The notes beneath the pieces were generated by a model that saw only the letters and a list, made by a program, of their open reading frames with translations, had not been told where the DNA came from and did no database searches. Shown in pieces: positions 1-8,992 of a DNA stretch of 64,000 nucleotides. Source of the DNA: a bacterium (GTDB taxonomy: Bacteria; Vulcanimicrobiota; Xenobia; Xenobiales; JADMJV01); assembly GCA_018266105.1 (NCBI GenBank), contig JAFEBA010000016.1, positions 10,666-74,665 of the forward strand, read 5' to 3'. Both the position numbers and the translations under genes were made by a program. Numbering within the stretch: the first letter of the stretch is position 1; every line of letters starts with the position of its first letter.

Positions 1-512
1 GTGAGGTCAACCCCGGTGCCAAGCTCCCGGTCAGCTTTCCGCGCAACGTGGGTCAGTGCCCTATTTATTACAACCACAAGAACACCGGCCGTCCGCCCGA
101 CCTGCGCGCCGACTATGTCTCCACCTATCAAGACGTGCCCAATACCCCTCAGTATCCGTTTGGCTTTGGCCTGAGTTACACCACCTTTAAGATCGACAAT
201 GTCAACGTGGCCGGCGACCACACCGTCACCGCTACAGTGACCAACACGGGGCCCAGAGAGGGCGACGAAGTGGTGCAGCTCTACATTCGCGACAAAGTCT
301 CCAGCGTGACCCGTCCGGTGCGTGAGCTCAAGGGCTTTCAGCGCGTTAGCCTCAAGCCCGGCCAGTCCCAAACGGTCAGTTTCCCGCTGGGCAACAAAGA
401 GCTGGGATTTTACAATCGGACCATGCAGTGGGTGGTCGAACCAGGTGAATTTGAGGTCTATGTCGGTAATTCCAGCGAGGCTCCGAAAGCCACCAGCTTT
501 TTTATCAGATAA
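1..512 (+). CDS. GH3 beta-glucosidase, C-terminal part (5' truncated by window edge)
   Basis: This is the C-terminal end of a glycoside hydrolase family 3 enzyme, which releases glucose or similar sugars from the non-reducing ends of oligosaccharides. The reading frame is open from base 3 and has no start in the window. The first residues include LPVSFPR and then IYYNHKNTGRP, which is characteristic of the BglX-type GH3 C-terminal sandwich. It is followed by YPFGFGLSYTTF and a fibronectin-III-like domain (about the last 110 residues, with VTNTGPREGDEVVQLYIRD and the usual RELKGFQRV stretch). The catalytic Asp lies upstream, outside the window. The amylase gene starts 35 bp downstream on the same strand, so the two may be cotranscribed in a carbohydrate-breakdown group. 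The family is certain; the substrate is not. Confidence 0.93.
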   Translation, partial: EVNPGAKLPVSFPRNVGQCPIYYNHKNTGRPPDLRADYVSTYQDVPNTPQYPFGFGLSYTTFKIDNVNVAGDHTVTATVTNTGPREGDEVVQLYIRDKVSSVTRPVRELKGFQRVSLKPGQSQTVSFPLGNKELGFYNRTMQWVVEPGEFEVYVGNSSEAPKATSFFIR

Positions 513-547
513 ATTTTAGACCCATGACATAGCGTCAGCTGGACACT

Positions 548-2767
548 ATGAAGATTCAACCCAGCCCGTCGACCCAGGCGGCCGCAACCCGGCCGTCTCT
601 CCCCAAGCCTTCTGCAGAAGAGACACCGCGGGATCAGGTGGTCTACAACCATCTCCCCGCCCATCGCTTTCGCGTGCAGAGCCCGGTTGGCGCCGCCATC
701 GGTGCAGGTGCCGCGGTGGGGCTCAATGCGCTGGCTCAGGGGAATCTCTGGACCGGGCTGGCCGCCGCTGGCGTGGGAGCCTTCCTGGGGGGCAATTATT
801 CCAAATTGATCTATTCTGGTCAGGCCAAAGCCCGCGAGCTCGGCAATATCGCCACTCAGCACAGCAAAGAAGAGTGGCTCTCCTTTGAGCCCCTCAAAAA
901 AGCCGACCTGCTGGCCGAGCGGGGCGTGGGCCGCAGTCCCCGCATGTATGACGGCTACGATAGCTCCCGTGATATCGCCGCCCTCTACGCGCGTGAAGGC
1001 CGACCCGAGCAGGCCTATGCCGTGGAAGTGGAAGTGGCTCATCTGCGCCCGGCCGCCGAACTTGGCCACCTGGATACACGATTGGAGCTCAACTGGGGAC
1101 CGGGCCCGGAGCAGAAATACGAGGTCAACCTCGACCAGGACAACGACACCACCCGTCATTCCACCACTTTCAACCGCATCCAGAAGCGTATCGACAAGCA
1201 CGAACTCCGCCAGCTCGGCTGGCGCGACGGCCAGCCCATCAGCATCAAGGCTGTCACCAGCGACGAGAAGACTGAGCAGGCCAGCCTGGAAGGCCGCACC
1301 GATCAGCATCCCCAGCCCGGCAACATCTTTCGCTGGGAAGGCAAGACCGTTTACTACGCCGTCACCGATCGCTTTTATAACGGCGACAAAAGCAACGACC
1401 AGGGCACCGATCCCAGCAATCCGCAAAAATTCCACGGCGGCGACTGGCAGGGAGTGATCGAGAAACTCGATTACCTCAAAGACCTCAACGTCGACTGCAT
1501 CTGGCTCTCCTGCCCGTACGAGGCCCAACGGGACTTCCTGGGCATGGACGGATTCCACGGCTACTGGCCCATGGACTTCACCAAGGCTGAACCCGGCTTT
1601 GGCAGTCGCGAAAAGCTGCACGAATTGGTGGAGAAGGCCCACGCCAAAGGCATGAAGGTGATGCTGGACGTGGTTCTCAATCACACTGGATACGGCCACC
1701 CCTTCACAACCGACCCAGAGAAGAAAGAATGGTTCAATGCCAACGGCAATATCAGCGGGCTGGGCCAGTGGGAAATGGAGAATGGCTCACTCTGCGGCTT
1801 GCCTGACCTGCGTCAGCAAAACCCCGAGGTCACCAAGTACCTGGTGGAAGTCCATAAGGACTGGCTGAAAGAAGCGGACGGCTTCCGCATCGATGCCATG
1901 CGCCACATGCCCGAAGATTTTCTACGTACCTTCAATCAGGAGATGAAGAAGGAGAAGCCAGATTTCTATGGCGTGGGCGAAGCTTTCTGGCTCAAGTCCA
2001 ACTTCGTGGCCGGCTATCAGAATCGGGCCAGTGACTCCATGTTTGACTTCCCCCTGGCCTACGCCATCCGCCGCACCTTCGCTGGTGACCCCTCGCGCAA
2101 CTTGCACGACCGCATCGAATACTGGAAGGAAGTCAAGCCTCACGCCAGTCAGCACGAAGCCTGGCGGGTGTTGCTCGACAGTCACAAGAGCCAGGATATG
2201 TCCCTGCTTTCCCAGGCGTTGAGTCAGGACAAGCTCTACGACAATCCTCTCAAGCTAGGGACCTTCATTGATAACCACGATATGGTCCGTTTCATGTCTG
2301 ACACAGCCGGCGATATTCGGCGTCAGGAGCAGGCTCTGGCTTTCCTCTACGCCGTACGTGGCACGCCCCATGTCTACTACGGCACCGAAGTGGCCATGGA
2401 AGGCATCGGTCCGGCCAATCGCAACGATATGGAATGGGGCAAGAATCCAGAACTGACCGAACGATTCAAGCAGTTGAGCGAGGCTCGGCGCAGTTCCGAG
2501 GCTCTTCAGTTTGGCAGTCAGGAAGAACTGCATTGCGACAAGGACACCTACGCCTTCTCACGCATCCGGCCAGAGGAAGAAGTGGTCTGCGCCTTCAACA
2601 AAGGGGATGAGCCCGAAACCATCACCATCCCGCTGCACCGGGACAGCCCCATCCCCGAAGGAGCGGTGCTCAAAGACATGTTTGGAGCAGGAACCGTCAA
2701 GGTGGAACAGCATACTGTGACCGTGACCATTCCCGCTAAAGGCTACAGCTATCTGCAATGGAAATGA
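548..2767 (+). CDS. GH13 alpha-amylase-family enzyme with ~255-residue novel N-terminal extension
   Basis: A 739-residue protein whose C-terminal two thirds (about 258-739) is a GH13 alpha-amylase-type barrel acting on alpha-glucans. The four GH13 regions are visible: DVVLNHT at about 374-380, GFRIDAMRH with the nucleophile Asp449, GVGEAFW with the acid/base Glu478, and FIDNHD with Asp578. All catalytic residues are therefore present. Residues 1-40 form a Pro/Ala/Gln/Thr-rich leader, and 46-83 a glycine/alanine-rich hydrophobic hairpin resembling a glycine zipper. Residues 90-255 match nothing I recognise. There is no classical signal peptide. The stop overlaps the start of the patatin gene (ATGA), implying translational coupling. 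The same kind of leader plus glycine-rich segment occurs at 7650-8810, so the N-terminus may be a lineage-specific localisation module (inference). Confidence 0.9.
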   Translation: MKIQPSPSTQAAATRPSLPKPSAEETPRDQVVYNHLPAHRFRVQSPVGAAIGAGAAVGLNALAQGNLWTGLAAAGVGAFLGGNYSKLIYSGQAKARELGNIATQHSKEEWLSFEPLKKADLLAERGVGRSPRMYDGYDSSRDIAALYAREGRPEQAYAVEVEVAHLRPAAELGHLDTRLELNWGPGPEQKYEVNLDQDNDTTRHSTTFNRIQKRIDKHELRQLGWRDGQPISIKAVTSDEKTEQASLEGRTDQHPQPGNIFRWEGKTVYYAVTDRFYNGDKSNDQGTDPSNPQKFHGGDWQGVIEKLDYLKDLNVDCIWLSCPYEAQRDFLGMDGFHGYWPMDFTKAEPGFGSREKLHELVEKAHAKGMKVMLDVVLNHTGYGHPFTTDPEKKEWFNANGNISGLGQWEMENGSLCGLPDLRQQNPEVTKYLVEVHKDWLKEADGFRIDAMRHMPEDFLRTFNQEMKKEKPDFYGVGEAFWLKSNFVAGYQNRASDSMFDFPLAYAIRRTFAGDPSRNLHDRIEYWKEVKPHASQHEAWRVLLDSHKSQDMSLLSQALSQDKLYDNPLKLGTFIDNHDMVRFMSDTAGDIRRQEQALAFLYAVRGTPHVYYGTEVAMEGIGPANRNDMEWGKNPELTERFKQLSEARRSSEALQFGSQEELHCDKDTYAFSRIRPEEEVVCAFNKGDEPETITIPLHRDSPIPEGAVLKDMFGAGTVKVEQHTVTVTIPAKGYSYLQWK

Positions 2768-3795
2768 TCTGGAAGGTGCAGGCCGGTCCTACCGCCTGCG
2801 CCCATCTCCAACGCCAGGGTTGGAACTGGCAGGATTTTGAAGTCGTCATCGGAGCCTCGGCCGGTCCCAAATGGTTGGTGCTCAGCGCCCTGGATCGCTT
2901 TCTGGCGCCGGTCTTGCAGCAAAATCGTCAGGAACCCCTGCACCTGTTAGGTTCATCCAGCGGAGCCTATCGCTTCTCCGCCTATGTTCAGGAAGATCCG
3001 GTGCGGGCCCTCAAGAACCTCGAGGAAGCCTATATCGATGCCGACTGGTCACCGGAACGCCCGCAGAAACTCATCCGCCAGACGGCAGCCGGCATCGTGC
3101 GCAGTTTCTTGCGTCGTCAGCCCCTTGAGCATCCGAACTATCGACTGCATATTATCACCTCGCTTTGCCACGGTTGGCTGGCCTGGGATCAAAAGTGGGC
3201 GCAAGTACTGGCGCTGCTGGCCGGAGTGGTGCTCAATGCGCTGGGGCGTGACAAGCTGGGCTATCTGGTCAAGCGTTTGGTCTTCAGCGATCCGCGCAGC
3301 CCTCTGCCGGCCCGCTTTCATGACCTTCCCACCTTGCGCACCGAGCTCAATGAATCCAATCACTTCGAGGCGGTGCTGGCTTCAGGCGCGATCCCGGTCT
3401 TGATCCCTGGCGAACGCGATCTGCCCGGGGCTCCTCCCGGTCTGCTGCGCGATGGCGGCCTGGTGGACTACCACTTTGACCAGTTGCAGTTGCACAACGA
3501 GGGCCTGATTTTATACCCGCACTTCGCCGACAGCCTGCTGCCGGGCTGGCTGGAGCGCTACGGACGCAGGCGCCGCATCCCCCAACAGGTGCTGGACCGC
3601 ATGGTTTTGCTCTCGCCTCATCCCGACTGGATCAGCAAGCTACCCAACGGGAAGATTCCGGAACGCGGCGACGCCGCTCATATGGGCCAACGCGAGCGCC
3701 GTCGCCTGTGGAGCGAGGCCGCCCGGCGCGGCCAGGACCTGGCCGAAGCCTGCCTGCCTGAGCGTCTCTTAGGTAATATGGTTCGTTTTTCTTGA
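2764..3795 (+). CDS. Patatin-like phospholipase family protein
   Basis: A 343-residue protein with the patatin Ser-Asp dyad: the nucleophile elbow GSSSG at residues 63-67 (Ser65) and the DGG motif in LLRDGGLVDYHFD (Asp230). Patatin family members hydrolyse acyl esters of lipids. An upstream glycine-rich stretch (VVIGASAGPKW, about 28-37) is where an oxyanion-hole loop would be expected. I chose the ATG at 2764 because it overlaps the amylase stop as ATGA; an in-frame ATG at 2758 would add two residues. The end overlaps the TTG start of the next gene. There is no signal peptide, so it is probably cytoplasmic. The lipid substrate is unknown, and the link with amylase and GH3 genes may be only operonic. 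Confidence 0.82.
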   Translation: MIWKVQAGPTACAHLQRQGWNWQDFEVVIGASAGPKWLVLSALDRFLAPVLQQNRQEPLHLLGSSSGAYRFSAYVQEDPVRALKNLEEAYIDADWSPERPQKLIRQTAAGIVRSFLRRQPLEHPNYRLHIITSLCHGWLAWDQKWAQVLALLAGVVLNALGRDKLGYLVKRLVFSDPRSPLPARFHDLPTLRTELNESNHFEAVLASGAIPVLIPGERDLPGAPPGLLRDGGLVDYHFDQLQLHNEGLILYPHFADSLLPGWLERYGRRRRIPQQVLDRMVLLSPHPDWISKLPNGKIPERGDAAHMGQRERRRLWSEAARRGQDLAEACLPERLLGNMVRFS

Positions 3796-5963
3796 AACGG
3801 ATTCTTCTGGCGCTTTTTGTTATCGGTGTTGCCCGTGGCGAGCCGATTGAGCTTGTGAAAGACGGCAAGTCCAGTGCCTACATTTTGGTGCGAGCCGAAG
3901 CCGGTCGCTGGGAGCGTCAGGCAGCACAAGATCTGGCCATCGTCGTGCGCAAGATGACGGGTGCCAGCTTGCCGGTGGTCAATCGCCAACAGGAGGGCTT
4001 CCCCATAGTGGTGGGGGATTTGGCTCGACCCCGACTGGCGGAGCAGTTGGAGCGGGTGATCCCGAAGCAACCAGTGCTGCGCTCCGACGCCATCGCACTG
4101 GCAGTCGACTCACAGGGTCTATATTTAGCCGGCAGCAATGACGATTCGCATTACTTTGCCGTGGCTGAGCTGATGCGCCGCTGGGGCTGTCGCTGGTATC
4201 TGCCCACCGATCTGGGAGAATGCATCCCGCAGCAAACGAGCCTCAGTCTGGAGCCCTTCAGCTACAGCTACGCACCGCCTTTTGAGGTTCGCGGCTACTG
4301 GATCTCTTGGAATGGGGACCGAACCGGCTACGAGGAGTTCGCCCATCGCAATTTTATGAACAACGCCAGCGTGCCCGCAGGCCACGCCATCGGAACTTAT
4401 GTCAAGGAAGTTCAGAAGAAGCTGGGCAGATTTGAGGTCAGTTCTCCAGCCGCAGCCGAGGCCTTAGCTGATTTGATCGGCCCGGACTACTCGACTGGCA
4501 AATCACTCTCTCTTTCCATTGAAGATGGGGAGGTCTCCAGCGCAACGGAGAGCGACCGCGAACTGTCTGGTCATCTCTTTGATAAGTACTTCCAGACAGA
4601 AGCTTTGGCGGACAGCTATTTACTTTTCTACAATCGGGTCTGCCAAAGGTTGCACCAACTGTTTCCCGATAGTCAGGCACGGTTAGGATTTCTGGCCTAC
4701 ATCAATCTGACTCTGCCGCCGCAACGAAAAATTGAGGCCGATCGGGCACTGGTGGCCTATCTGGCCGCGATTGATACCGATCCGAATCATGCCTTTACGG
4801 ACGCTCAATGGAGTTCCCGAGCGGACTACTGGGGAGCGCTCCGAGGCTGGGTCAAGGCCATGCACGGGAGGGTGATAATCTATGACTATGACCAGTCCAT
4901 GCTGGTCTGGCGCGACCTGCCCAACCCATCCCACCAGGTGCTCTCCCGCGAAATAAAGGAGTATGCTCGTTTAGGTCTGCTCGGCTTCTCGACCGAGAGC
5001 CGCAACGCCATCGCGACCACTTTTCTTAACCTCTATTTTCGTGGCCAACTCTATTGGAATCCTGACCTGGATGTGGCCAACGAACTTAAGCTTTTTTACC
5101 CAAAGTTTTTCGGGCCTGCGGCCACGCCGATGGAGAACTACTGGTCAGCTATTTACAAGGTCTGGAATGATACCCAGGTGACCGAGCACGAGTATTTCGT
5201 CATTCCCGCTATTTACACTCGTGAGTTGAGCCAGAATCTGGCCACTCAGTTGGCTCAAGCCGGACAGGTCAGTCAGGAGCCCTATCACTCCAGGCTTGAG
5301 TTTGTGCGTTCGAGCTGGAGCATCCTGGACGGAGTGACCCGAATGCAGGAACGAGTCGGCCTGGGTGACTATGCGGGAGCTACGCTGATCGGACGCGAGA
5401 CGCTGGCGTTCCGGGAAGAACTTACCAAGCAGAGCGGCATCTTCACGACTTACAAGAGTTTTCCAGAGAGCGGACCAGCTTTTTGGCCCGGTGAAGTCGA
5501 CTATTTCGAAGAAATGGCCAGACTGGCCCAACGAAAGATTCGCCAATCACCGATTCTCTGGGGTTTTAGGGCTGATCCCGAGGATCACGGAATTTGGCAG
5601 GGGTGGGCCGGCCAAAGCCAGGGGTGGGGCTCCATTCGAACCGACCTGTATCTGCAGGCACAGCGGCCCGAAACCCGGCCGGGCTACGCCTGGTATCGTT
5701 GGGATGTGGAACTGGAGCCAGCGCAGCTCCAGGGTGTGCATCTTTTGTTTCCCGGTCTTTTCAACGAGAGTTGGCTGTATCTGAACGGTCATCTCCAGGC
5801 GCACCGGCCTCAGAAGGAGCTATGGTGGCGTAACGACTACCGTTTCCTGTGGGATGTGCCTTTGCAAGATCTGCATTCTGGCCGCAATTCCTTGGTCGTG
5901 CGCACCAAGGTGCCCCTACATTTTGCCGGTATTTTCCGACCGCCCTTTCTCTACCGGCCCTAG
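3792..5963 (+). CDS. Secreted DUF4838-type protein (glycosidase-like)
   Basis: A 723-residue protein beginning at TTG 3792, which overlaps the previous stop (TTGA). The N-terminus MKRILLALFVIGVARG followed by EPIE is a short Sec signal peptide. Next come an alpha-glucuronidase-N-like beta/alpha segment (about 30-120, including QDLAIVVRKMTGASLPVV and the GRRWGCRWYLP-like RWGCRWYLPTDLGE) and a large domain resembling the DUF4838 family (about 150-480). The C-terminal 150 residues look like a beta-sandwich carbohydrate-binding module (WYRWDVELEPAQLQG, then LFNESWLYLNGH). DUF4838 proteins are found in polysaccharide-utilising bacteria, and their reaction is generally not established. Context with GH3 and GH13 genes fits extracytoplasmic glycan processing. 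The family is likely; the activity is unknown. Confidence 0.72.
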   Translation: MKRILLALFVIGVARGEPIELVKDGKSSAYILVRAEAGRWERQAAQDLAIVVRKMTGASLPVVNRQQEGFPIVVGDLARPRLAEQLERVIPKQPVLRSDAIALAVDSQGLYLAGSNDDSHYFAVAELMRRWGCRWYLPTDLGECIPQQTSLSLEPFSYSYAPPFEVRGYWISWNGDRTGYEEFAHRNFMNNASVPAGHAIGTYVKEVQKKLGRFEVSSPAAAEALADLIGPDYSTGKSLSLSIEDGEVSSATESDRELSGHLFDKYFQTEALADSYLLFYNRVCQRLHQLFPDSQARLGFLAYINLTLPPQRKIEADRALVAYLAAIDTDPNHAFTDAQWSSRADYWGALRGWVKAMHGRVIIYDYDQSMLVWRDLPNPSHQVLSREIKEYARLGLLGFSTESRNAIATTFLNLYFRGQLYWNPDLDVANELKLFYPKFFGPAATPMENYWSAIYKVWNDTQVTEHEYFVIPAIYTRELSQNLATQLAQAGQVSQEPYHSRLEFVRSSWSILDGVTRMQERVGLGDYAGATLIGRETLAFREELTKQSGIFTTYKSFPESGPAFWPGEVDYFEEMARLAQRKIRQSPILWGFRADPEDHGIWQGWAGQSQGWGSIRTDLYLQAQRPETRPGYAWYRWDVELEPAQLQGVHLLFPGLFNESWLYLNGHLQAHRPQKELWWRNDYRFLWDVPLQDLHSGRNSLVVRTKVPLHFAGIFRPPFLYRP

Positions 5964-6231
5964 GTGCTTTGCCGGAAACACCCTTGAAAAGCGTGAATCC
6001 TACTTCTGGTAAGGACGAATCGGGAGAATTCCACCCTCGCAGCGTCTGTTTCCCTGCGCTGGAGCGCCCGCCCCGCAGAAATGCCGGCTATCCGGCCAGG
6101 CTCCTAGTTCTTGGTTAAAGCTGCCCGCTACCCCACATTCAATGGGTGCCTGTCGCAAATGTCTGCGCCGCTCCCAGGCGATCGGCCTGGTCAGGCAGGT
6201 CCGCCACCAGGTTGGCCCGGAAGTAGGCCTC
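5964..6231. other. Intergenic region, no supported gene
   Basis: This is 268 bp between the DUF4838 gene and nnr. Frames are open on both strands but lack a plausible start, ribosome-binding site or recognisable protein. The in-frame upstream extension of nnr (from 6142) reads as Arg/Cys-rich sequence unlike any NnrE N-terminus, so I treat it as untranslated. No terminator with a T-run and no convincing promoter was seen. Confidence 0.5.
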
Positions 6232-7653
6232 ATGAATGTTGTTACTGCCAGGGAAATGGAAGAGATCGATCGGCGCACCAGTGCCGAGTGGGGATTGGAT
6301 GCCCAGGTTCTCATGGAGCTCGCCGGTCGCCGTGTCAGTGACTGGTTGCCTGGTGGCAAGGTGGCCTTTCTGTGCGGGCCCGGGAATAACGGCGGAGACG
6401 GCCTGGTGGCTGCTCGCGCTTGGGCGGACCGGGGTGGGCACGCCTGCATCTATCTGATGTCCGAGCAAATGAAGGGCGATGCTCTTCGCAATCTAGATCG
6501 GGCCCGGGCCTGGAATATAGATGTTTTCCCCCTGGAGCAGTTTCGTCCGGATGGTTTCGACTGGATCGTGGATGCCCTGTTTGGAACCGGACTCAGCCGC
6601 TCCCTCAATCTAGCCTGGCTCGACTCCCTGCCTATGGACCGAACCGTAGCGGTGGACATTCCCTCGGGGATTCATTCAGACACCGGGCAGGTCTTGGGCC
6701 AGGCTGTCCGGGCTCACACTACGATTACTTTCGGGCTACCCAAACTGGGTCATTTGCTGGCGGCCGAGCACTGCGGGCAGCTCCTCGTCGAGCCCATTGG
6801 TTTCCCGCGCACTTTGCTTCAGAATGAGGACTGCCCAGGTCGGTGGTTGACCCCCGAATTGGCGAAGGTCTGGTTGCCGACTCGAGGGTTGAGTTCTCAC
6901 AAGAGAAATGTGGGGCGTGTGTTGGTGGTGGCTGGTTCGGCTCGCTACCCCGGCGCCGGCGCGTTGGCAACGCTCGGCAGCCTGAGGGCTGGGGCCGGGT
7001 TGGTTTACTGCTATGGACCGTCCTGTCTGCGCCTTCCCCTGGAGGCTATCCCGCTGGTCTGTGCCGGCGAGGCTCTGGGAAAAGCTGATGTGGAGCCGAT
7101 TGTCCGTCAACTTGAGCAGGCTGATGCACTTTGTCTGGGACCCGGGCTGGGTGACGAGCCCGAAACGTTGGCCGCAGTGCGTGAAATCCTGGAGCGCAAT
7201 CCGCTCCCCGCCGTTGTGGACGCAGACGCGCTCCGGGGCCTGCCCGAACAGCTAAGTCCTCGAGTGTTACTGACTCCACACGCCGGCGAGCTGGCTCGTC
7301 TGTTGCGAGTCAGAGCCTCGGAGCTCGAAAGAGACCGACTTCGTTACGCTGTTCAGGCCGCCCGAAATTTCAACTGCAGCCTGCTTTTCAAGGGTCCTGC
7401 CACGCTGGTAGCCAGCCCCGGCGGGCGTTATGTTGTCAGTACCCAGGGCACCCCGGTGCTGGCTCAGGGCGGTTCAGGCGACGTTCTCAGCGGCATCTGC
7501 GCGGCGCTGCTGAGTCAGGGTCTGGATAGCTTGAGGGCCGGTGCGCTGGCAGCTTACCTTCAGGGCTCGGCCGGAAGATTATCTGGAGTCAAAGCGGGCC
7601 TGGGAGCGGAGGCACTGGCGGGTTGGCTGCCCTCTGCCCTCAGCCAGCTTTAG
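6232..7653 (+). CDS. nnr: Bifunctional NAD(P)H-hydrate epimerase / ADP-dependent NAD(P)HX dehydratase
   Basis: A 473-residue metabolite-repair enzyme in the cytoplasm. The N-terminal YjeF domain (about 1-210) epimerises damaged NAD(P)H hydrates; the C-terminal ribokinase-like domain (about 220-473) dehydrates them back to NAD(P)H using ADP. Visible motifs are CGPGNNGGDGLVAAR (48-62), DALFGTGLSR and VDIPSGI in the epimerase half, and GRVLVVAGSARYPGAGALA, CLGPGLG, VVDADAL, LLTPHAGEL, LFKGPATLV and the ATP-site QGGSGDVLSGI in the dehydratase half. I chose ATG 6232 because MNVVTAREMEEIDR is the typical family start; the open frame extends upstream without homology. The gene ends tail-to-tail with the minus-strand gene at 7650, overlapping by 4 bp. 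Confidence 0.95.
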   Translation: MNVVTAREMEEIDRRTSAEWGLDAQVLMELAGRRVSDWLPGGKVAFLCGPGNNGGDGLVAARAWADRGGHACIYLMSEQMKGDALRNLDRARAWNIDVFPLEQFRPDGFDWIVDALFGTGLSRSLNLAWLDSLPMDRTVAVDIPSGIHSDTGQVLGQAVRAHTTITFGLPKLGHLLAAEHCGQLLVEPIGFPRTLLQNEDCPGRWLTPELAKVWLPTRGLSSHKRNVGRVLVVAGSARYPGAGALATLGSLRAGAGLVYCYGPSCLRLPLEAIPLVCAGEALGKADVEPIVRQLEQADALCLGPGLGDEPETLAAVREILERNPLPAVVDADALRGLPEQLSPRVLLTPHAGELARLLRVRASELERDRLRYAVQAARNFNCSLLFKGPATLVASPGGRYVVSTQGTPVLAQGGSGDVLSGICAALLSQGLDSLRAGALAAYLQGSAGRLSGVKAGLGAEALAGWLPSALSQL

Positions 7654-8810
7654 CGAAGGTTTGGGATGATGTAGTTGTGCTGGCTTTGGTCCAGCACAAC
7701 AATCGGCGGAGTGGGCGGTGGCGCTGGCGGATCCTCGGGCTTGGCCGCCTGATTCTGCATCCAGAACAAGGTATCCAGCTCCTTGGAGCCTTGAATACTG
7801 CAGGCCTTACCGCGGTCTGAGAACCAGCTGATTTTGCCTACCACCGGCACGCCGATGCTGCGCATCTGGGTTTCCTGAACTTCCAGCGCTTCGTTTTTCA
7901 AAACCTTGTCCAGTGCCTGAACCGTGTTCAGCGGCTTGCCTTTGGCGGCCGTGCGTGCGCCTTCCACGGCGCCGTAGAGACCAAAAGCCAGGGCACCGAT
8001 TCCCAGCGCCATCAACCCGTTATGCACCGACTGGGTGAGCACGCCGATGGGCAGTCCGACCATCGAGCCGGTGGCCACACCCATGGCCGCGCCGCGGATC
8101 GCGCCCTTGTAGACCGCCTGGGCGATCCGTCCGGCCGCATTGGTATCTTCCTTCTGATAGAAGCGCCAGCCATAGTCGCCGGCTTGCTGGTTGAAGTAGG
8201 ATAGCTGGTGGGCCGCCTGAGCCACCGGATCCTTGGAGCTCATTTTTTCGTCCAGGTTGTACATCTGGTAGAGCAATTTCAATTCGGATAGATTGCGCAC
8301 CAATACCGGCTCGCCGTGACGCAGCTCCACGCCCTGGCTACCCGGGGTGACGCGCGTGTTCTTGGTCAATGTCGCCAGCCGGTTCATCGAGGCCATATCC
8401 TGCCCCGTGCTGGCCGTGCCGGCCGCCGCAATGGCGCCCAGGCTATCGGAAGAAAGGTCGAGTTGCAGATTGCGCATGGGCTGGAAGAGCACCGGCTCCT
8501 CCTTTTGCAGGCGACGCAGGGCCTCCAGATCTGAGAGGGTCTTCGTGCCGGTTAGCTTACCCTGCAGGCCCTCTTTGCTGGAGACCTGCAGTTTCCACGG
8601 AAATCCCTGATTTTGCATGGCCTGGGTGAAGTAGCCCAGCATCTTGGCGGCGTCGCGCTCGGAGATGTTCTTGTACTCGTCACTGTCCAGGAGCACGTCG
8701 ATGCTGGAAGCCTGGTTGCCCAGTCCGATCAGATCCACCGCCGAGGTGGGCTGCTTATGCTCTTGCCGCGGCCGCGTGGGGATTGGTTGCTTGAAGTTGC
8801 TGATCTGCAT
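7650..8810 (-). CDS. Hypothetical protein with Gln/Pro leader and glycine-zipper hydrophobic hairpin
   Basis: I do not recognise this 386-residue protein. The first 25 residues are polar and Pro/Gln-rich. Residues about 30-240 look soluble and mixed alpha/beta, with an N-terminal stretch (DVLLDSDEYKNISERDAAKM) that reads like a helical regulatory segment. Around 235-290 lies a Gly/Ala-rich hydrophobic region with small residues regularly spaced (GAIRGAAMGVATGSMVGLP, then GIGALAFGLYGAVEGA), typical of a glycine-zipper membrane hairpin. The C-terminus is proline-rich (PPAPPPTPP), suggesting an extended tether. The layout is shared with the N-terminus of the amylase-like gene at 548. Codon usage and GC look like the neighbours. 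Transcription is divergent from the large gene at 8993, with 182 bp between them. Confidence 0.6.
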   Translation of the reverse strand: MQISNFKQPIPTRPRQEHKQPTSAVDLIGLGNQASSIDVLLDSDEYKNISERDAAKMLGYFTQAMQNQGFPWKLQVSSKEGLQGKLTGTKTLSDLEALRRLQKEEPVLFQPMRNLQLDLSSDSLGAIAAAGTASTGQDMASMNRLATLTKNTRVTPGSQGVELRHGEPVLVRNLSELKLLYQMYNLDEKMSSKDPVAQAAHQLSYFNQQAGDYGWRFYQKEDTNAAGRIAQAVYKGAIRGAAMGVATGSMVGLPIGVLTQSVHNGLMALGIGALAFGLYGAVEGARTAAKGKPLNTVQALDKVLKNEALEVQETQMRSIGVPVVGKISWFSDRGKACSIQGSKELDTLFWMQNQAAKPEDPPAPPPTPPIVVLDQSQHNYIIPNLR

Positions 8811-8992
8811 GACATGGTCAATTTAGCCTCGGGCACTGAAATAGTACTGAATGACCCGAAGGAGGGCCGCCAGCCGCGAGAGCCTGGACCCCGCGAACCG
8901 ACCGCGTCAATTTAAGAAACTTTTCCGGGCCAGGGTGTACCCTTTGCATCACAAATATACAGAGGCCCTTGAGCGACCCCCGGAGGAACGCA

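Noticed and set aside
458..1699. A long minus-strand frame opposite the amylase gene
   Set aside because: It is antisense to GH3 and GH13 coding sequence and has no recognisable domain.
6142..6231. N-terminal extension of the nnr gene
   Set aside because: The added residues are Arg/Cys-rich and unlike NnrE; MNVVTAREMEEIDR at 6232 is the family-typical start.
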